Part shown: in pieces, positions 7,810 through 16,434 of the stretch | Layout: every line of letters begins with the position of its first letter | Position numbering within the stretch: the stretch's first letter is position 1 | DNA from: Streptomyces sp. L2 | GTDB lineage: Bacteria; Actinomycetota; Actinomycetes; Streptomycetales; Streptomycetaceae | Direction of reading: 5' to 3' | Assembly: GCF_004124325.1 (NCBI RefSeq) | Contig: NZ_QBDT01000001.1 | Location: 1 to 64,000 of the forward strand | Length of the DNA stretch: 64,000 nucleotides | Position numbers and translations under genes: made by a program | The notes under the pieces: generated by a model | The model's input: the letters and a program-made list of their open reading frames with translations, nothing else | Told to the model about the DNA's origin: nothing | The model's database searches: none

Positions 7810-9206
7810 CCGCACCGGCACAGCGGCAGATCGCACTTCTGGTCAGCGTGATCGGCGCGATGATCGTCGCACTGGACGGAACCATCCTGCTCATGGCGCA
7901 GCCTCGCATACAGCGTGATCTCGGCGCGAGCGTGGCGCAGATCCAGTGGACGAGCACCGGCTATCTGGTCGCCGTGGCCGCGTTACTTGTGATCGCCGGG
8001 CGCCTCGGGGATCGGTACGGACACCCGCGCCTGCTGTTCGTCGGCGTCCTCGGTTTCGGGGCTGCCTCGGCCGGGATCGCGCTCGCGCCGGCCGTCGGCT
8101 GGGTGATCGTCCTGCGTGCCGTGCAGGGCGGGTTCGCCGCTTTCCTGCAACCTGCGACGCTCGCGCTGCTACGGCTGGCGTATCCCGCGGACCGGCTCGG
8201 CACGCCGATCGCCATCCGTACCAGTGCGATCGCGGTGGCGGCTGGATCCGGGCCGCTGCTGGGTGGTGTTCTCGTGGCGCATCTGGGATGGCGAGCCGTC
8301 TTCTGGGTCAACGTGCCCCTCGCGTTCGTGATCGCCGTTCTCGCCCTCGCCGTACGGACGCCGGCACCTCAACGTGCCGAGCCTCCGCGGCTCAACCTCA
8401 CCAGCGCGGGCCTGCTGACGGTCGCACTCGCCATCCTGGTCCACGCCTTGGCCGACGTACCCGCGCGGGGGTGGACCGCCGCTCCGACGCTGCTCGAATT
8501 CCTCGCCGTCATCGGCGTCGCGACGGTGCTCACCCGGCATGAACGCCGTACGACGCACGCGCTCGTTCCACCGGCCGTAGCGCGGTCCGTACCGGTGATG
8601 GCGTCGATGGCGATCCTGCTGTTCGTCAGCGCCGGCCTGTTCGGCGCGCTGTTCAAGGCCACGTTCTACCTCCAGGACGTGCTTCGCCTCGGCCCCCTCG
8701 CCAGTGGTCTGCGGGTGCTTCCGCTGACCGTGCTCATGGTCCTCGGCGCACCCGCCGCGGTCACCGCCCTGCGCCGGTACGGTGCCCGCCGCACCGCGAT
8801 CGCCGGCACGGTCCTCGTCGTGGTCGGCATCGCGGGGCTGTCCCGGCTCGGTCCCGCCGGCTCATGGATGGCCATGGCTGCGGCGTTTGGCACTCTCGGT
8901 GCCGGGTTCGCCACCGTGATGGTCACCGCCACCGGGACCGTCGTCGGTGACGCGCCGCCCGGGTACGCCGGAGTCGTCGGCGGGCTCAAGCAGACCGCCA
9001 TGAACATCGGGCCGAGCCTCGGCATCGCCGTCGCGGCAAGCATGAGCAGGACGCCTGTACCCGCATTCGATTCCGCCCTGCTGATCCTGGCCGCGATAGC
9101 CGTCCTCGGCCTGCTGCCCGCGTCGCTCCTCCCCTCTGGGAGCCTGGCCCACCCGGCGGGACGCGGCATCGCCAGTAAGGCCGACCCCCGACAACCGAGC
9201 CGTTGA
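7806..9206 (+). CDS. MFS drug-efflux transporter, DHA2 (EmrB/QacA) type
   Basis: 466 aa, coupled by an ATGA overlap to the TetR gene. Membrane segments run from SVIGAMIVALDGTILL (motif D1 with its Asp in helix 1) to the C-terminal ALLILAAIAVLGLLPASLL. Motif A is GRLGDRYGHPRLL (about residues 59-71) and the antiporter motif C is GSGPLLGGVLV (about 144-154), which mark a proton-driven exporter of the 14-helix group. It probably exports a toxic compound sensed by the TetR protein. Substrate unknown. Confidence 0.88.
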   Translation: MTAPAQRQIALLVSVIGAMIVALDGTILLMAQPRIQRDLGASVAQIQWTSTGYLVAVAALLVIAGRLGDRYGHPRLLFVGVLGFGAASAGIALAPAVGWVIVLRAVQGGFAAFLQPATLALLRLAYPADRLGTPIAIRTSAIAVAAGSGPLLGGVLVAHLGWRAVFWVNVPLAFVIAVLALAVRTPAPQRAEPPRLNLTSAGLLTVALAILVHALADVPARGWTAAPTLLEFLAVIGVATVLTRHERRTTHALVPPAVARSVPVMASMAILLFVSAGLFGALFKATFYLQDVLRLGPLASGLRVLPLTVLMVLGAPAAVTALRRYGARRTAIAGTVLVVVGIAGLSRLGPAGSWMAMAAAFGTLGAGFATVMVTATGTVVGDAPPGYAGVVGGLKQTAMNIGPSLGIAVAASMSRTPVPAFDSALLILAAIAVLGLLPASLLPSGSLAHPAGRGIASKADPRQPSR

Positions 9207-9377
9207 CCCTTCGATACACGTCTCCTAGTAGAGAACCAACAAATCCTTACCCGGCCACTCCGTCGATCACAGCGCCTGATGGCGCGTAACTCTCCTGGAA
9301 GGGTGGCAGATGTCTTGATCATCGCCCGCCTGACCTCCACGCGGGAGGTGTGCCTATTACACAAAGGAGGCTGTTCG

Positions 9378-9984
9378 GTGACTACTGGCATGACGAAGGT
9401 CGTGGTGACAGGACTGGGCGCCACGACGCCTCTCGGCGGAGACGTTTCCTCGACCTGGAGCGGAATGCTGGCCGGAGAATCCGGGATCAGCACGATCGAC
9501 GAAGAGTGGGCAACCCACCTGCCAGTGCGCGTCGCGGGCCGACTGCGGGTCGAACCGAGCGAGGTCATCGACCGCGTGCAGGCCCGCCGTCTGGACCGCG
9601 GTGAGCAGATCGCGCTCATCGCGGCCCGTGAGGCATGGGCCGATGCGGGGCAACCGGAAATCGAACCGGAACGCTTGGCCGTGGTCATCGGCACAGGCAC
9701 AGGCGGCGCACTGAGCATGCTCGGGCAGGACGACATCCTCGAATCCTCCGGTGTGCGCCGGGTCTCGCCCCACACCGTGCCCATGCTGATGGCGAACGGC
9801 CCCGCGGCCTGGGTCAGCATGGAACTCGATGCCCGCGCAGGGGCCCATACCCCCGTCAGCGCATGCGCCTCTGGCGCCGGGGCGATCGCCATGGGACTGG
9901 ACCTGATCCGCCTGGGACGCGCGGATGTCGTCGTCGCGGGCGGGACCGCGGCATGCATCCACCCGCTGCCACTCGCAGGGTTCG
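9378..9984 (+). pseudogene. Beta-ketoacyl-ACP synthase II (FabF-type), 3' truncated
   Basis: The GTG at 9378 follows AAGGAGG with good spacing. The protein starts TKVVVTGLGATTPLGGDV and carries the KAS nucleophile region PVSACASGAGAIAMG. It is homologous to FabF as far as ACIHPLPLAGFA, about residue 202. After that the frame encodes unrelated Arg/Gly-rich sequence (to 10223), so the two catalytic histidines and half the thiolase fold are lost. About 200 of the normal 410 residues remain. The neighbour across a 270-bp gap is a halogenase in the opposite direction, so this may be the edge of a deleted biosynthetic cluster. Confidence 0.85.
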
Positions 9985-10255
9985 CCCACGCCAAGGCGCA
10001 CTTCCGTGTCGGTCGGAGGGTTGGGGCTGGATCAAACGGCTGTCGCCGGAGGGCCTTTGCTGAAGTCGACGGCGTACTCCGATCGTGTCCTGCCGACGGC
10101 GTCGGCCCCATGGGCGGCTGTCTGGAAGCCGATGCCAAGGACTCGACTGAGGACGAGGGTGGTATCTGGGCTGCGAGGTCCATCAGGGCGCCCTTGCGTC
10201 CGCGTCGGGAGGGCTGGCCGTAGGCGGGGCAAGTTTGGCCTGGCCGGGGCGTGGC
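9985..10255. other. Junction DNA between truncated fabF-like gene and halogenase
   Basis: About 270 bp without a supportable gene. The minus strand has a frame (LSRVLGIGFQTAAHGADAVG and RSEYAVDFSKG) that looks somewhat protein-like but has no ribosome site. It may come from an inserted element. The break in the ketosynthase lies at its left edge. Confidence 0.35.
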
Positions 10256-11644
10256 TCAGTGGGGGTAGCGCAGGCGGGGGTGGGGGGTCAGGTGGAGGTA
10301 GAGGCCGGCTGTGGGTTGGTCGGGGTGGATGGGCAGGTTCAGCATGTGGCTGGTGCCGTGGCCACCCAGTCCGCGGTCGGGGCGTCCGTCCAGCGGCTGG
10401 GTGAGGGCGTGCTGGAGGCGGTCGACGGCGTCGGACCGGCTGTCGTGGAGGTCTTCGGCGCCGGTGATGATGTTGAGGAAGGACTCGTGCAGGTGCAGTC
10501 CTTCCTGGTCGCGGCGGCTGAGCGACTGGGCTTTGCGGAAGTAGGCGTCGCGGCCGTCGTGGATGCGGTAGAAGGCGCTGACCAGGACGAGCAGTCTCTC
10601 GTAGGCGTGGCGGTAGGCCGTCTGGTAGAAGCCGCGTGCGTCGGCCTGTTCGACTTCGCCGGTCAGGACGCTCGCGAGGGAGGCGGCGGCGAGGGTGGCG
10701 CTGTACATGGCCAGGTGGACACCGGTGGACAGCAGCGGGTCGAGGAAGCAGGCGGCGTCACCCGCCAGGAAGTAGCCGGGGCCGCAGAAGGCGTCGCTGA
10801 CGTAGGAGTAGTCGCTCTCCACCTTGAGGCCGGAGGCGAGGTGGGCGTCGTCGAGGAGCCGGGCGAGGGAGGGACACTGGGCCAGCGCCCGGTCGTAGAG
10901 CGCTTGGGTGGAGCCGGCGTGCCGGCGCGCCTGGGTGAAGGAGTGTTTGTCGGTGACCAGGCCGACGCTGAGGGTGCCGTCGTGCAGAGGTATGGCCCAC
11001 AGCCAGCCGTGCCGAGGCAGGGAGAAGACACCGATGGCCCCGTCAGGGGCATGCGGCAGCGGCTTGGCTCCTCGCCAGTAGCCCCAGGCGGCCACGTTCC
11101 GGAAGACATCGTGGAAGCGCCGGTGGCGCAGTTGGCGGGCGCCGAGGACGCCGGCGCGGCCTGAGGCGTCGATGAGGTACTGGAACGACGTCCGGCCTTC
11201 GCGGCCGTCCGGGCCGGTCCAGTCGACGGCCACGGGGCGGCCCTGTTCGAACTCGACGCGCCGTACGGTGGTCCCTTCCCGTACGCCGGCGCCCTGCCCC
11301 TGGGCGTGCCGCAGGAGCAGTTCGTCGAACTCGCTGCGCAGGACCTGGAAGCTGTAGGCGGCCGGTCTGCCGGGTTCATCGAAGCCCAGGGACCATTCCT
11401 GGCCGCCCCAGCCGTAGAAGGCGCCGGTCTTGCGGACGAAACCGTGCCGCTCGACGACGTCCCTGGCGCCCATCACGTCCAGCAGCGGCAACAAGGAGGG
11501 CAGGAGGGACTCGCCCACGTGGTAGCGGGGGAAGCGGTCGCGCTCGAGCAGTGTCACCTCGAAGCCCTGACGTGCCAGCAGCGCGGCGGCCGTCGATCCC
11601 GCCGGACCGCCGCCGATGACGAGCACGTGTGTGGTCTCCCGCAC
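10256..11644 (-). CDS. Flavin (FADH2)-dependent halogenase
   Basis: 462 aa, GTG start at 11644 with AAGGGGA upstream. The FAD-binding G-G-G-P-A-G motif is at residues 11-16. The halogenase signature W-x-W-x-I-P is WLWAIP at 214-219. R-K-T-G-A at 71-75 gives a candidate catalytic lysine (K72), as in PltA- and CmlS-like enzymes. GPGYFLAGDAACFLDPLLST is the second flavin-contact region. These enzymes use reduced flavin, oxygen and chloride or bromide to form a lysine haloamine that halogenates an activated, often carrier-bound, substrate. A separate flavin reductase is needed and is not seen nearby. The gene stands beside a truncated ketosynthase and points away from a carboxylate-amine ligase. 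The substrate cannot be inferred. Confidence 0.85.
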   Translation of the reverse strand: MRETTHVLVIGGGPAGSTAAALLARQGFEVTLLERDRFPRYHVGESLLPSLLPLLDVMGARDVVERHGFVRKTGAFYGWGGQEWSLGFDEPGRPAAYSFQVLRSEFDELLLRHAQGQGAGVREGTTVRRVEFEQGRPVAVDWTGPDGREGRTSFQYLIDASGRAGVLGARQLRHRRFHDVFRNVAAWGYWRGAKPLPHAPDGAIGVFSLPRHGWLWAIPLHDGTLSVGLVTDKHSFTQARRHAGSTQALYDRALAQCPSLARLLDDAHLASGLKVESDYSYVSDAFCGPGYFLAGDAACFLDPLLSTGVHLAMYSATLAAASLASVLTGEVEQADARGFYQTAYRHAYERLLVLVSAFYRIHDGRDAYFRKAQSLSRRDQEGLHLHESFLNIITGAEDLHDSRSDAVDRLQHALTQPLDGRPDRGLGGHGTSHMLNLPIHPDQPTAGLYLHLTPHPRLRYPH

Positions 11645-11708
11645 GGGGTCCCCTTATGGCTGGCGCGCGCACTGCGATATGGTCACGGTAAGTGACACCC
11701 TGGTTGCC

Positions 11709-12887
11709 ATGAAGAGCGAGAAGTGGACATCCTCCGGGGCACGCACTTCGCCGACGGCCCACAACCCGTCACCACTGCCCGTCACCGGCATTCCGCCGAC
11801 GCTCACGGTGGGCGTCGAGGAGGAGTACCTGCTGGTGGACCCGGTCTCCCGGCAGTTGAGTACCCGGGCGGACAAGGTCGTACGGGAAGCCGCGGAGGAG
11901 CTCGGCGACCGGGTCACCACCGAGCTCACCCGCTATCAGATCGAGATCCGCACCGAGCCGCACACCCGCCTGGCCGACCTGTCGGAAGACTTGCGCCGGA
12001 CTCGGAGCGCCGTGGCACGCGCCGCGGCTCGCCTGGGGCTGCGCATCATCTCCAGCGGCACACCCGTCCTGGGCCAGCACACTCCCCCGCCTCTGACCGC
12101 CGGCGCCCGCTACGCCCAGAGCCTGGCCGCCTTCCGCGCCCTGGACCACGAACAGACAGTCTGCGCCTGCCACGTCCACATCGGAATGCCCGACCTGACC
12201 ACCGCGCTCCAGGTCAGCAACCACCTGCGGCCCTGGCTGCCGACGCTCATCGCCATCAGCGCGAACTCCCCCTACTGGGACGGCCACGACACCGGCTACG
12301 ACAGCTGGCGCACCCTCACCTGGGGCCGCTGGCCGGCGTCCGGTCCCCCTCCGTACTTCGAGTCGGCGGCCCACTTCGAGAGCCTGGTCGACGACCTCAT
12401 CATGAGCGGGACGCTGCTGGACCGCGGGGGCCTCTATTGGGACATCCGCCCCTCCCACCACGTCCCCACCCTGGAGATCCGCGTCGCCGACGCCGCCCCC
12501 ACCGTCAACGACACCGTGGTCCTCGCCGCTGCCGTCAAGGGTCTGGCCGCAGCCGCCCTGAGCGCCCTGCAGGACGGCCGGCCCGCCCCTTGCCCCGCGC
12601 CGGAGTTGCTGCGCGCCGCGTACTGGCGGGCCGCCCGCGACGGTGTCCGGGGGCAGGGCATCGACCTGCGCACAAGCCGGCTCGAACCCGCCGACGCCCA
12701 GGTGGCCCGCCTCTGGAACACCGTCCTGCCGGCCCTCATCCCAGCCGAGACGGCGTACGTCCGCTCCGCGCGGGGGCGCCTGAGTACGGCGGGAAACGGC
12801 GCCGACCGCCAGCGCGCAGCCTACCGCCGGCGGCACAGCCTCCACGACGTCGTCGACCACCTCATCACGGAGGCCATTGCGCCCTGA
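11709..12887 (+). CDS. GCS2-type carboxylate-amine ligase (YbdK family)
   Basis: The domain starts LTVGVEEEYLLVDPVSRQLS, the hallmark of glutamate-cysteine ligase family 2 (V-G-x-E-x-E/Q-x-x). It continues ELTRYQIEIRTEPHTRLADL, ACHVHIGMPD and the C-terminal RHSLHDVVDHLITEA. Such enzymes make an amide between a carboxylate, usually glutamate, and an amine using ATP. I chose ATG 11709 (392 aa); an in-frame ATG at 11679 is also possible, and neither has a strong ribosome site. It is divergent from the halogenase with only about 65 bp between starts, so the two share a promoter region. The substrate is unknown, and a role in an amide natural product is only a guess. Confidence 0.82.
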   Translation: MKSEKWTSSGARTSPTAHNPSPLPVTGIPPTLTVGVEEEYLLVDPVSRQLSTRADKVVREAAEELGDRVTTELTRYQIEIRTEPHTRLADLSEDLRRTRSAVARAAARLGLRIISSGTPVLGQHTPPPLTAGARYAQSLAAFRALDHEQTVCACHVHIGMPDLTTALQVSNHLRPWLPTLIAISANSPYWDGHDTGYDSWRTLTWGRWPASGPPPYFESAAHFESLVDDLIMSGTLLDRGGLYWDIRPSHHVPTLEIRVADAAPTVNDTVVLAAAVKGLAAAALSALQDGRPAPCPAPELLRAAYWRAARDGVRGQGIDLRTSRLEPADAQVARLWNTVLPALIPAETAYVRSARGRLSTAGNGADRQRAAYRRRHSLHDVVDHLITEAIAP

Positions 12888-13202
12888 GGAGGGCGAGGCT
12901 CTCGGCCACCGATGAGCTGTACGAGGCGTGGGTGGGTGGCGCGCAGCCGGCAGTCGCCTCCTTCCGGCTGCGCACATATCCACTCGGGGAGAGGAGCTCG
13001 TCGCCGCACGAGGCGACGTGAAGGGGTGACCAGGGGGTTGGCAACGGGAGACTTCTGCGGCTCGTAGTGGGCCGGCACGGCTGGTCTCCTATCCCCCCGG
13101 ATGGCTTTCCCCAAGGGCGCCGCAGGAGATGTCGATCTAGCCTCTGAGATGAGCGCGCGCTGATGGATCTACCGATTGCGCGCTTCGACCCTTGGAGGAG
13201 AA
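12888..13202. other. Intergenic region before a small secreted-protein gene
   Basis: 315 bp with no coding frame that looks real and no strong hairpin. It must hold the promoter of the 13203 gene, but I cannot point to clear -35/-10 boxes. Confidence 0.35.
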
Positions 13203-13415
13203 ATGCGCACCATACAGAAGGCCGCTGTCGCGGCCGCCATCATCGTCGGCGCCAGCTTCATGGGCGCCGGTTCGGCCAACGCCCTGACCGCCGAGAGCAT
13301 GCACCGTGGCGGTGGGTGCGTCGACATCCTGGGAGAGGTCGGCGTCCTCAACGGATTGCTCGGAAACGTGCTCAACGGCGAGGGAAGTCCAGGTGGACAG
13401 AGCACGCGGTGCTAG
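13203..13415 (+). CDS. Small secreted protein (70 aa precursor)
   Basis: The ATG at 13203 follows GGAGGAGA with ideal spacing. The first 27 residues form a signal peptide (MRTIQKAAVAAAIIVGASFM then GAGSANA, an AxA cleavage site). The mature peptide of about 43 aa is Gly/Asn/Leu-rich (DILGEVGVLNGLLGNVLNGE) and ends in cysteine. The size and composition recall other small exported streptomycete peptides with hydrophobic Gly/Leu/Asn segments, but it lacks the chaplin domain. Surface activity is possible, but no function is demonstrated. It lies alone. Confidence 0.75.
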   Translation: MRTIQKAAVAAAIIVGASFMGAGSANALTAESMHRGGGCVDILGEVGVLNGLLGNVLNGEGSPGGQSTRC

Positions 13416-13969
13416 ACCTTTGTCCAACCCCAAGGGTATTCGTTCCAATGCGCCGGACGTCGTAGTGCTCGACGGCGAGGTGGGGGGATCGTCAGCGTAG
13501 TTGACCCCGCCTGCGCAAGTCGGTGGCTGGTCGGTGGTGTTGGCGGGCATCCGGCCGAGGGCCTGCGGGTGTCGGCGTTCGCCACGCTGGGGCCGGATGT
13601 CCTCGGCCTCCAGCACGGCACGGATCTCGCGGAGGAACAGCGCGTCGTCGCCCACGAGTTGGCGGGCGCGAGCGTGGCCGGCATTCTCGGCTCTTCCTCC
13701 GCGAGATCCTTTTGGTGGGAGCCCTCCGTCTCTGCAGGAGGGGGCACCCCGGCGCGTCGAGGGCTGACAGGCAGGCCTTCAGACGCTCCGGCGACTTGTT
13801 GCAGCAACAGACGATCACGTTTACGGACAGGGAGAAGCCCTCAGGAGCAGGGCCAAGCGGTGCACGGCGGTGGCACCGCTCGCTCTTTGCCCGCGGACGC
13901 CCGCCGCCCAATCCGCTGTGCTGCGGCACCTGGACCGCCCGAGCCGCCGGCCTCCATCCCGGTCCCGCC
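13416..13969. other. Degraded DNA, no intact gene
   Basis: Protein-like scraps occur in several frames: on the minus strand QLVGDDALFLREIRAVLEAE (about 13660-13590) and VNVIVCCCNKSPERL (about 13830-13780). None has a start with a ribosome site or extends far. This is probably the remains of one or more genes. Confidence 0.35.
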
Positions 13970-14236
13970 TACGAGGGCTGGGCGCAAGCGATGGCCCAGG
14001 CCACGATCGACCACCCCCTCCTGGCGCAGTGCCTGCGCGAGTGGTCGCTCTTTCGCGCCATCACGCTCAAGCCGCCCTGGCAGCCGGAGGACCTGCTCGC
14101 GTCATCCAACTGGCTCCAGCTCACGACCGCCACCGCAACGAACAGCGAGGCCATCGAGATCCTCGCCGAAGCCGGCCGCACCAAGCGGATCCGCAACTCT
14201 GCAAGGGCCGGCCGCGACCAGCGCAGCGAGAGCTGA
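13970..14236 (+). pseudogene. C-terminal fragment of an unidentified protein
   Basis: The frame reads AMAQATIDHPLLAQCLREWS, then ITLKPPWQPEDLLASSNWLQ and AIEILAEAGRTKRIRN before the stop at 14236. The composition and GC pattern are those of a real helical protein. Upstream of about 13970 the frame turns into random Arg/Pro-rich sequence, so the N-terminus is missing. I do not recognise the family. It lies between other fragments and an IS3 remnant. Confidence 0.45.
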
Positions 14237-14397
14237 ACTCAACTCCCCCGCGCCTCTTGGCCATTGCTCACAGCCTTCCTCCGAATCAGGCGGCTGGAGG
14301 CCAGAAATTCCGTCACGAGGGGTCTCAAGATCGCGAGCAGGCAGGCGGGCTCTTGATCCAGGACACGATCGCGATCCGCAGCTCTTCACGACTGGCC

Positions 14398-14780
14398 GAG
14401 GTCCGGCGGTCGATGACGTTCTCTGCAGCAGGCTAGGAAGGGCTCCATGGCCGCGTTGTCTACCGCCGTCCCGATTCTTCCTATCGACCTGGCCATCCTC
14501 GCGAAGACACTCCACCGGCGGCTGTGCCGGCAGATCCTCCACGCGGTCTGGTCCGCCACCCTGGCCCCGGCGCAACGCGCTTCATCGGCCATGACCGGTA
14601 GCCGAACTCCGGGTCGTCGCGGTGCGCGTCGACCAGCGCGTGCGCGCGACACGTCTCCTCCGGCACGGCGCCGGCAACCGGCCGGTCCAGCCAGCGGTCG
14701 TAGGGCTGCCTGGCGAGCTTGAGCGCCCGACACGTCACCGTGACGGGCACCCCCGTCCACAGCCGGCTCCTTCGCGCGCG
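14398..14780 (-). pseudogene. IS3-family transposase orfB remnant with internal deletion
   Basis: On the minus strand the reading MPVTVTCRALKLARQPYDRW, then ALVDAHRDDPEFGYR is the start of an IS3 orfB. One frame over it goes on with ADEARCAGARVADQTAWRIC, WSVFA, and then jumps to GRIGTAVDNAAMEPFLACC. That last stretch corresponds to the DDE-domain end region (usually S-x-G-x-x-G-x-x-x-D-N-A-x-x-E). The central catalytic part is deleted. At least one frameshift and the deletion make it inactive. It belongs to the same broad family as the remnant at 27-757. Confidence 0.65.
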
Positions 14781-15018
14781 GGCCGATCCCTTTCCCTGCA
14801 GATGCAGCTGGCTTCGTGCATCTCTGGGAACAGCAGATGTTGACCGGTTTGGGAGTCAGTTGATGATCTTTCGCCGCCTGGATGTCGATGAGAAATGACG
14901 GCGCGAACGATGGTGGAAGCTGGTTCACGTTCCTGATGCGAGCCCGGCTTGGCCGGCGTCGTCGACTGCTGAGGGAAACTGACGTGACAGGCGATGTCCG
15001 CTGAGCAAGACTCGCGTC

Positions 15019-15564
15019 GTGCGCGATCGTGTAGCTACTTCCTCTGGCCTGGTGCTGCGGAGATGGAAAGTCGAGGACGCTGGGGCGGTGATGACCGCGT
15101 TCGCGGATCCGCTCATGCGTGGCCAGTCCATCGAGCCGGTTGATTCTGTCCAGGCCGCCGAGCGGTGGCTAGTGGCTCGTGATGAACAGTGGGCTGCGGA
15201 CTCTTCCTATTCCTTCGCCGTCGTCGGTGGCGGTGGTCTCGTTCTCGGCCAGGTGTGTGTTGGCCCGGTGGATCGGCGTCATGCCACTGGATGGGTGTCT
15301 CACTGGACGACGGCGGCGGCCCGGGGACAGGGCGTGGCTTCCGGTGCCTGCCGTGCTGTGGCCCGCTGGGCCTTCGACGACGTGGGGCTCTTCCGTTTGG
15401 AGCTTGGGCACCGGGTGAACAATCCCGCCTCATGCGGGGTGGCTTGCGCTGCCGGCTTCGCGGTGGAAGGTCAGCAACGACAGAAGCTCGAATACGACGG
15501 TGTCCGCTTCGATGTGGAACTCCATGCCCGGCTGGCAACTGATGCTGAGCCCGATTCGTCGTGA
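15019..15564 (+). CDS. GNAT-family N-acetyltransferase (RimJ/RimL-like)
   Basis: 181 aa from GTG 15019. The RimL-type pattern is clear: SGLVLRRWKVEDAGAVMTAF at the N-terminus, SYSFAVVGGGGLVLGQVCVG, the acetyl-CoA loop ARGQGVASGACRAVARWAFD (R-G-x-G-x-A) at about 96-115, and LELGHRVNNPASCGVACAAG near the end. These proteins acetylate the alpha-amine of proteins or small molecules. The substrate is unknown. It is a single gene between two pseudogene zones. Confidence 0.78.
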   Translation: MRDRVATSSGLVLRRWKVEDAGAVMTAFADPLMRGQSIEPVDSVQAAERWLVARDEQWAADSSYSFAVVGGGGLVLGQVCVGPVDRRHATGWVSHWTTAAARGQGVASGACRAVARWAFDDVGLFRLELGHRVNNPASCGVACAAGFAVEGQQRQKLEYDGVRFDVELHARLATDAEPDSS

Positions 15565-15650
15565 GGTCGGATCGCTCGTGCGGCAGCTGCTTTCTGGGGA
15601 GGCCAGCCGTCCTCAGGGCGGCTGGCGGTCGATGCAGTAAGCGGCAACAG

Positions 15651-15797
15651 TCAGCCGGTTTTGGCTGAATCCTCAGCTCGGGCCCTGGTGCTGGCGAGGC
15701 GGTAGGAGTCGGTTCGGTCTCGATGATGGTTCCGTTGAAGGTGAGCCGGTCGACGATGGCCGCGCAGAGGCGGGGGTCGGTGAAGGTCTTGGTGGTC
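15651..15797 (-). pseudogene. IS21-family helper (IstB) C-terminal fragment
   Basis: The minus strand reads TKTFTDPRLCAAIVDRLTFN, GTIIET, and in the neighbouring frame DSYRLASTRARAED. This matches the C-terminus of IstB-like AAA+ ATPases of IS21 elements (A-x-I-D-R-L-x-x-x-G-x-x-I-x-x-x-G-x-S-Y-R). A frameshift separates the two pieces. It directly follows the broken sedolisin gene, so an IS21-type insertion probably cut that gene and was then mostly deleted. Confidence 0.65.
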
Positions 15798-16241
15798 CGT
15801 CTTCCGGAAGCAGCCGTTGGCCGTGATGCAGGCGGGCAGGCCGTGCTGCTTGCGGTAGGTGGCGAGGTCGCTCTCGGCGCGGGGATCGTCGTAGGCGTCG
15901 ACGATGGCGACGGTCACGCCGTCGCCGCCGTCCGGCAGGTTGTAGGCCGACTTGATGTCGGACGGCCCGTAGCCCGACGGCGCGGCGGGCAGCACACCCT
16001 GGCCGCCGTGCGCGTCGTCACGCCCCATGGCCCAGCAGTGCGCGTGCCCGGCCCGGGTGTCGGCGCAGGCACGGGAGACCGTGGCCGGGGCCGTCCCGGG
16101 CGAGGGCGGGGCCGGCATGGCGAAGGCCACGGCCGCCGTGGGCAGCACACCGAGCCCTGCCGACAGGGCGGCGGCCATCGTCAGACCGGTCAGCACGGAC
16201 GGGCGGGCGCGGATGCGGGAACGGGTCAACTTGCGTCTCAT
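15798..16241 (-). pseudogene. Secreted sedolisin (S53) protease, N-terminal fragment
   Basis: The ATG at 16241 follows GAAGGGAC. It encodes a signal peptide with an alanine-rich core and AxA-type end, then SGYGPSDIKSAYNLPDGGDG and VTVAIVDAYDDPRAESDLAT, the start of the S53 catalytic domain (A-Y-x-L and V-A-I-V-D-A-Y-D/N). In this family the first catalytic Glu/Asp pair follows soon after. The reading here breaks after GCFRKT at about 15798 into an IstB remnant, so no active site is left. About 145 residues remain of an expected 400 or more. Confidence 0.7.
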
Positions 16242-16434
16242 GGCGTCCCTTCCGGGTGTGGGGACGGCGCGCGGCGCCGAGCGTCCGGCGGCGAGGTGGT
16301 CGCCGTCGGACGCCGGTGCCCGCGCCGAGTGCCTCGCACCGTAGGGCCGCCTCCGCCGGCCGGGCAGGGCGGAGTACGACAATGTCGTCAACAGGACATC
16401 GGATCAGCCGACCCCGCTCCCGGAGGTGCGGCGG

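Noticed and set aside
10032..10232. Small minus-strand gene between truncated fabF-like gene and halogenase
   Set aside because: It reads smoothly for about 50 residues but lacks a ribosome site and a recognisable family. It is kept only as junction DNA.
13492..13929. Glycosyltransferase-like minus-strand start (VNVIVCCCNKSPERL)
   Set aside because: The resemblance covers only about 25 residues, with no ribosome site and no continuing domain.
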